Below are positions 6,045 to 7,474 of a stretch of DNA of 7,474 nt, one piece after another (position 1 is the first letter of the stretch; the number at the start of each line of letters is the position of its first letter). The position numbers and the translations under genes were made by a program. The stretch lies in contig JBEVLT010000275.1 in the NCBI GenBank assembly GCA_040509055.1, forward strand, positions 1-7,474, given 5' to 3'. A model generated the notes under the pieces. That model was not told the DNA's origin and did not search any database. It worked only from the letters and a program-made list of their open reading frames with translations. Source of the stretch: JAJKIP01 sp040509055. Its GTDB lineage: Bacteria > Bacteroidota > Bacteroidia > Chitinophagales > Chitinophagaceae.

Positions 6045-6584
6045 ATGCCTTTCCTCAATATAGAAATCAAGGCCCGCTGCAATGATGCGGACCGGGTGCG
6101 CCGCTACCTGACCAGCCAGGGCGCCGACTACAAAGGACGGGACGCGCAGACCGATACGTATTTCAACGTGCCAAACGGGCGGCTGAAGCTGCGCGAAGGT
6201 GTGATCGAAAACAACCTGATCTGGTACCAACGGCCTGACCAGGCCGGCCCGAAACATTCACAATTCCGCCTCGTGCCCGTAACCGATGCTGCAGGGTTGA
6301 AGGAAGCGCTGGCCGCATCGGTGGGTATCAAAGTGATTGTAGAGAAAAGGCGGGAAATTTACTATATCCGGAACGTAAAGTTTCATATCGATGACGTACC
6401 GGGCCTGGGCTCCTTCGTGGAGATCGAAGCGGGGAATATACTGGCCGATCTGCCTGCCACGGAGCTGCAGGCACAATGCGATTTTTATATGCAGGCGCTG
6501 GGCATTAGTCCTGAGCACCTGCTCGATACGTCCTATAGCGATATGCTGATAAAAATGGCGGAGGAAACAGGGAAAAAAACGTAA
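6045..6584 (+). CDS. CYTH-domain protein (class IV adenylate cyclase / triphosphatase type)
   Basis: CYTH proteins form a triphosphate tunnel that binds organic or inorganic triphosphates with divalent metal. Members make cAMP (CyaB class IV cyclases) or hydrolyse thiamine triphosphate or tripolyphosphate. The 179-residue protein has NIEIKAR at 5-11 in place of the usual ExExK motif: E7 and K9 are present, but the first Glu is N5. Further tunnel residues are DTYFNVPNGRLKLRE at 37-51, WYQR at 60-63, VEKRR at 99-103, and a late acidic pair in FVEIE (E126, E128) following DDVPGLG. The ATG at 6045 starts right at the CYTH motif, as expected. The Uma2 gene begins 7 bases after its stop, suggesting co-transcription. 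The substrate cannot be decided from sequence, so I give no gene symbol. Confidence 0.88.
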   Translation: MPFLNIEIKARCNDADRVRRYLTSQGADYKGRDAQTDTYFNVPNGRLKLREGVIENNLIWYQRPDQAGPKHSQFRLVPVTDAAGLKEALAASVGIKVIVEKRREIYYIRNVKFHIDDVPGLGSFVEIEAGNILADLPATELQAQCDFYMQALGISPEHLLDTSYSDMLIKMAEETGKKT

Positions 6585-6591
6585 TTGATGT

Positions 6592-7188
6592 ATGATGATG
6601 CTGAGAGAACCTGTGGTGGCCTATGGCAAAAAGCAATTCACGGTGGAGGAGTACCTCGACTATGAAAATGCATCCCCTGAGAAGCACGAATACTACCAGG
6701 GCGAAATCTTTGCCAGGGCCGGCGCCAGCAATCGTCACAACCTGGTCTTCTCCAATCTTTTTACCGAACTGGGTATCCGGCTGAAAGGCAAAAAATGCAG
6801 GCCTTACGGCAGCGACCTGCGTACCCATATTCCCGAAAACACGTTGTTCACCTACCCGGATATCAGCATCGTGTGCGGCGATATTATCAATTCGCCCCGG
6901 GATAAAGACAGCAATACCCGGCCTGTCGTTATCATCGAGTTGCTTTCATCCTCTACCCGCAGCTACGACAGGGGTGAGAAATTCATGCTGTACCGCGCTA
7001 TTCCCAGTCTGAAAGAATATATACTCGTAGATACAGAGAGCGTCCATATCGAAGCTTTCCGGCTGAACGACAGTCACCGCTGGGAGTTGCAGGAGTACAA
7101 GGGTATGGCCGGAGCGCTGCAGGTTGCAGCGGTTGGCATTACCGTGCCGGTAGCCGATATTTACGAAGGTACCAGACTGACGGCCTGA
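6592..7188 (+). CDS. Uma2-family (DUF820) putative PD-(D/E)XK endonuclease
   Basis: This 198-residue protein belongs by motif to the Uma2 family, which has a restriction-endonuclease-like fold; the biological role is mostly unknown. In order, it shows FTVEEYLDYE near the N-terminus, HEYYQGEIFARAGAS at 32-46, YPDISIVCG with D90, PVVIIELLS with E116, and STRSYDRGEKFMLY with D126 and K130, then the EYILVD strand. D90 and E116 fit the acidic metal-binding pair. The usual ExV/ExK position reads E-L-L, within the family's hydrophobic variation. Length is typical. Three consecutive ATGs (6592, 6595, 6598) could each be the start, and no clear ribosome-binding site chooses among them. It lies 7 bases after the CYTH gene. 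Its TGA stop directly abuts the stop of the opposing gene. Confidence 0.88.
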   Translation: MMMLREPVVAYGKKQFTVEEYLDYENASPEKHEYYQGEIFARAGASNRHNLVFSNLFTELGIRLKGKKCRPYGSDLRTHIPENTLFTYPDISIVCGDIINSPRDKDSNTRPVVIIELLSSSTRSYDRGEKFMLYRAIPSLKEYILVDTESVHIEAFRLNDSHRWELQEYKGMAGALQVAAVGITVPVADIYEGTRLTA

Positions 7189-7474
7189 TCATTTCAGGAT
7201 CACGGTTCCCATTTTTTGCGTCAGCGCTATTTCCATTTGCTTCAGGTATTCGTGTGTCTGGTGCAGCATGCTGTACTCTTCGGGTGTATGCTGCTTTTCC
7301 AGGTCCACCTGGTTTTCCAGCAGCATGCGTCTTATTTTGCGGAGCTTGAGATAGCCGACGGCTGATTCCACTTCTTCATTCGTACGGTCTTCATCTATTT
7401 TTGAAAAACGCAACAGGTCTTTTTCATTGTCTTTGGCCAGGGTGCGGATAAAATCTTCATACGACTGCTCGAAC
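7189..7474 (-). CDS. dnaG: DNA primase, C-terminal end (5' part outside window)
   Basis: The minus-strand frame enters from the right edge and ends at TGA (complement of 7189-7191), giving 94 residues. They are helical and highly charged: EDFIRTLAKDNEKDLLRF, then LKLRKIRRMLLENQVDLE, then a final helix ending ALTQKMGTVILK. This arrangement (long amphipathic helices, an LRKI.RMLLENQ segment and a terminal K.GTVI.K) resembles the C-terminal, helicase-interacting region of Bacteroidota DnaG primases. In the family, DnaG makes RNA primers at the replication fork and this region contacts the DnaB helicase. None of the catalytic zinc-finger or TOPRIM part lies in the window, so the call rests only on the tail. 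An internal TTG near 7413 could be mistaken for a start, but the open frame continues to the edge. Confidence 0.72.
   Translation of the reverse strand, partial: FEQSYEDFIRTLAKDNEKDLLRFSKIDEDRTNEEVESAVGYLKLRKIRRMLLENQVDLEKQHTPEEYSMLHQTHEYLKQMEIALTQKMGTVILK

Noticed and set aside
6045..7188. CYTH-Uma2 pair as a proven CBASS-type or other defence system
   Set aside because: There is no recognisable CD-NTase, effector membrane protein or neighbouring defence gene, and the surroundings are housekeeping genes. I kept it only as a low-confidence hypothesis.
7189..7413. Complete 74-residue minus-strand gene starting near 7413
   Set aside because: The putative start is an internal TTG and the frame stays open to the window edge with matching helical sequence, so it is the end of a longer gene.

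Overview
The window is an ordinary chromosomal housekeeping stretch, most likely from a Bacteroidota bacterium, perhaps in or near the Chitinophagaceae. This is inferred from three things. Two intergenic regions carry exact matches to the Bacteroidota -7 promoter consensus TAnnTTTG. None of the six starts from pnp to the CYTH gene has a strong Shine-Dalgarno sequence. The protein variants (PNPase with a long basic/acidic tail, an M48 lipoprotein, the DnaG C-terminus) look like that phylum. Base composition appears moderately GC-rich. No species can be named from the sequence alone.

Layout, left to right: the 3' end of rpsO (ribosomal protein S15); a hairpin terminator; pnp (polynucleotide phosphorylase) with a repetitive, probably disordered C-terminal tail; a strong terminator; prmA (ribosomal protein L11 methyltransferase); a promoter-like site; plsY (acyl-phosphate:glycerol-3-phosphate acyltransferase); an M48 zinc metalloprotease lipoprotein; a 12-bp-stem terminator; a promoter-like site; a small DUF3052-like protein; another 12-bp-stem terminator; a CYTH-domain protein (class IV adenylate cyclase / triphosphatase type); a Uma2-family putative nuclease; and, convergent on the minus strand, the C-terminal end of what is probably dnaG (DNA primase).

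The genes fall into short transcription units separated by clear terminators. rpsO-pnp-prmA serve translation and RNA turnover, plsY starts phospholipid synthesis, the M48 protein probably works in envelope protein quality control, and the CYTH and Uma2 genes look like a two-gene unit. The Uma2 and dnaG genes meet tail to tail with no base between their stop codons. No gap between genes exceeds 300 bases; the longest (rpsO-pnp, 231 bases) holds a terminator and a small repeat cluster.

I see no mobile element, CRISPR array, tRNA, rRNA or defence island, and no convincing new multi-gene system. The points most worth a second look are the PNPase hexapeptide-repeat tail, the terminator lying almost on the prmA start, the CYTH-Uma2 pair with its altered ExExK motif, and the zero-spacing convergent gene ends.
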